Source of the DNA: Polytrichum commune
Lineage: Eukaryota; Streptophyta; Polytrichopsida; Polytrichales; Polytrichaceae
Length of the DNA stretch: 64,000 bases
Reading direction: 5' to 3'
Assembly: GCA_950295325.1 (NCBI GenBank)
Contig: OX485804.1
Span: 8,990,001-9,054,000 of the forward strand
Of this stretch, positions 62,102-64,000 are shown in pieces. The position numbers and the translations under genes were made by a program. How positions within the stretch are numbered: position 1 is the stretch's first letter; each line of letters opens with the position of its first letter. The notes beneath the pieces were generated by a model. That model did not search any database and was not told the DNA's origin. It saw nothing but the letters and a program-made list of their open reading frames with translations.

Positions 62102-62905
62102 CTACGACCAGTTAAAGGAGATACACGCCATTATGTCCAAGTCCCAACCCAAGTAAAAGAGACCTACTCTGTGGTGCTGAAATCCAAATGTAAAAACGAA
62201 AGGAAACATATTCACCATGCGATGCATTTTCACAAGCGCCAAAACCCATAGAACATCGTCCACTTCACCCATGTCTCACCCTTACTAGAATGCCATCATG
62301 CCATACTGTTCCCAAATGATGCTAACTTAACATTATCTATGCACACTACCTACTAACATGGATGTCGTTAGCCTCGTCGGATTCCTACAAGCATTTCGCT
62401 AGCTGAAGAAGGAGATACACGCCATTATGTCCAAGTTCCAACCCAAGTAGGAAATAAGTATTCTCTGGTACCGAAATCCAAATTTTAAAAGGACAATAAG
62501 AGACACGTTCACCATGTGATGCATTTTCACAAGCTCCAAGTCGCATAAACCCTCGTCCACTTCACTACTATCTCAAGCTTACCAAAATGTCATACTATCT
62601 TTCCGAATGATGCGACCTTAACATCTTCTATACACACTGCCAACTAACTCATCGGATTCCTACAAGCATTCCACCAGCTAAAGAAGGGGATACACGCCAT
62701 AATGCCCAGTTCCCATCCAAGTAGGAAAGAACTACTCTATGGTACCGAAATCCAAATTTTAAAAGAACGAAACGAGAACTATTCGCCATGTGATGCATTT
62801 TCACAAGCGCATAGACCATCGTCCACTTCACTCATGTCTCAACCTTATCAAAGATTCATTTCTGCCATGCTATCTTCATGATGCTAACTAAACATCAGTT
62901 ATACT
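62092..62905. repeat. Triplicated 280-bp unit in MCM2 intron 1
   Basis: Units start at 62092, 62375 and 62650 (CATCGGATTCCTAC or CGTCGGATTCCTAC). Each includes GAGATACACGCCATTATG and TGATGCATTTTCACAAGC-type segments. Because the unit begins in the first bases of exon 2, each copy carries a splice-acceptor-like GTAG|GAATCCGA on the minus strand. Confidence 0.85.
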
Positions 62906-62995
62906 ATCTTCCCTGGTGATGTTAACATCAACATATGCTTACAGTGGCTATGGGGGCTACAAAAATCAAACCCACATCCTCCATAGCACGGGTCC

Positions 62996-62999
<4 letters not shown>

Positions 63000-63029
<30 letters not shown>
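63000..63029. repeat. (CT)n microsatellite
   Basis: Simple CT run between MCM2 intron 1 and the presumed first exon/leader. Confidence 0.85.
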
Positions 63030-63031
<2 letters not shown>

Positions 63032-63550
63032 TGCCCGTTGTGCAAGATTCTTTACCATGCCCCCATCTTTCGACACACATTTTCCTTACTCTCACTCTCT
63101 CAAAGAACAGACCCCTTTGATTCCTTCCTCTTAGATAAGCTACCAAAATGTCGGCTACAGAGGTGTTGTGCCTTGCGTACCATGTTTAGTGCCTTTGGCT
63201 GATAGCCGGAAAGCAAGTTCCTTCACCGCAAATGGCAATGTCAGGCCCTGCGGAGACGTCTTGCGAGACCCACCAAAACACCACGAAATCCTTGTAGTAC
63301 CGGAGGTCTGAAACACAGTGGAAAATCGAATGGGAGAAGAGGCGCAATGTGAGCATCTGCAAGAGGGCCCTCACCGGAAAGGCCGGGAGCTCGGGAGAGG
63401 ACAGAGAAATGGCGGGAAGGATTTGGTGGGAAGACGACGTGGCTGCCACTTCGGCGTCTCGCGCGTCGTTTATTCTGCGTACGTGGTTTTTTTTGTCCAC
63501 GTTGGCGTGTAGCTCCGCCAAAGCTCAACACAATAGGGGGAAGGGCCAAA
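63020..63550 (-). promoter_or_regulatory. Presumed MCM2 first exon, leader and promoter region
   Basis: GC-richer than its flanks, with the E2F-type site inside. Two overlapping minus-strand frames (63241-63549 and 63186-63521) are open, but neither looks like an MCM2 N-terminus. The initiating ATG could not be placed with confidence. Confidence 0.35.
63411..63418 (-). promoter_or_regulatory. E2F-type site upstream of MCM2
   Basis: GGCGGGAA on the plus strand, TTCCCGCC on the minus strand, fits the E2F consensus TTSSCGSS exactly. It lies about 1.3 kb upstream of MCM2 exon 2, where a first exon and promoter are expected. E2F control of MCM genes is established in plants and animals. That this site is used is inferred. 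Confidence 0.55.
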
Positions 63551-64000
63551 GCTCTATACTGTTTATGGCATTTATTAGTTTTATGTACTGTTTGGGATTA
63601 CACAATGTTAGAACGTTTCAATGTAGAATTTAATTTTTTAGTGACAAAGGCCAAATAGGCTTTTCGGGTATTATAGAACATTGACGATTTTAGTTGATGA
63701 AAACTCACACTCTCAATCAAAGATACAGCATAGTTTGAGTTTGAATAGTAAGTGACATTGAATATCGTACATATTGTAGAGTTTGCAAGTCTCAAGAGTC
63801 CTATTGAGAGGAGTTCTACTACATTGATTGAGAATTATTGGGAGTGTCAAGTGAGTTGAAGTTCTTCCCAAAGACATGCAAATCCACTCACATTTCTTAA
63901 AACAATTCACATTCCATGTTCACATTATACCTAAGTTCAATATGCCATGTTGTGGGTAAAGTTTCCTGACACCTATCATAAACGCCACGGTAACAAACTG
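63551..64000. other. AT-rich intergenic DNA, nothing recognised
   Basis: No gene or repeat is supported up to the window edge. Confidence 0.4.

Noticed and set aside
63186-63549. MCM2 first exon in one of two overlapping minus-strand frames
   Set aside because: Neither resembles an MCM2 N-terminus, and neither connects to exon 2 with a clear donor in phase.

Overview
The window is nuclear DNA of a land plant. Two spliced host genes give this away: a nearly complete MCM2 replicative helicase subunit gene (55148-62101 plus an unresolved first exon) and a PCRK1/PBL19-type receptor-like cytoplasmic kinase (RLCK-VII) gene (11439-15091). Both are on the minus strand, with GT-AG introns of mostly 150-450 bp. 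A third, short gene or fragment on the minus strand encodes a RING-CH (RINGv) domain (about 53451-53789). The species cannot be named from the sequence. The MCM2 and kinase proteins are generic for land plants, and the unusual transposon load would fit a non-flowering lineage, but that is a guess.

Most of the rest is mobile DNA. The dominant element is a very long non-LTR retrotransposon (LINE). One nearly whole copy lies at 35981-50512 on the plus strand (14.5 kb), bounded by a perfect 12-bp target-site duplication. A diverged relative enters from the left edge on the minus strand (1 to about 6840). Three 5'-truncated pieces lie at 19353-19773, 20856-20930 and about 23689-24480. Reading 5' to 3', the long copy holds: a 1.8-kb 5' leader with degenerate repeats, ORF1 of unknown fold, a 3-kb A/C-rich low-complexity linker, a 2A-like ribosome-skipping motif (GDIETNPGP), an APE-type endonuclease, a reverse transcriptase with YVDD, a region resembling a PCIF1/Dam-type adenine methylase, an RNase H, zinc-knuckle-like Cys/His clusters, and a 3' UTR with a tRNA-like pol III box pair on the antisense strand. 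It carries several stops and one frameshift, so this copy is dead. The diverged copy has its own 2A motif at the same place (GDIELNPGP), which argues that the motif is functional in the family.

Other mobile DNA includes: two copies of a SINE whose head is derived from 5S rRNA (12320-12693 in a kinase intron, and 27821-28228), both with target-site duplications; a pogo/Emigrant-like element with TA duplications (7657-8630); two foldback elements with 9-bp duplications typical of Mutator-like elements (17685-18888 and 52069-52540); a Harbinger/Tourist-like hairpin element (26748-27141); an unclassified element with perfect 24-bp inverted ends (10230-10752); a Ty3 protease fragment (6856-7092); and a dispersed 'ACACTAAATATCAATAAC' repeat family in three copies (about 17450, 19070 and 22775).

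Layout: 1-6840 old LINE; 6850-10760 small transposons; 10800-15700 kinase gene with a duplicated 3' scrap and promoter; 16500-16950 a cluster of CATCGGACGGT motifs; 17200-25000 nested repeats; 25000-35860 mostly unrecognised AT-rich DNA with a MITE, a SINE and a short hairpin; 35863-50960 an old host-like ORF split by the giant LINE; 52069-52540 MITE; 53000-53850 RING-CH gene; 55148-63420 MCM2 with an E2F-type site upstream.
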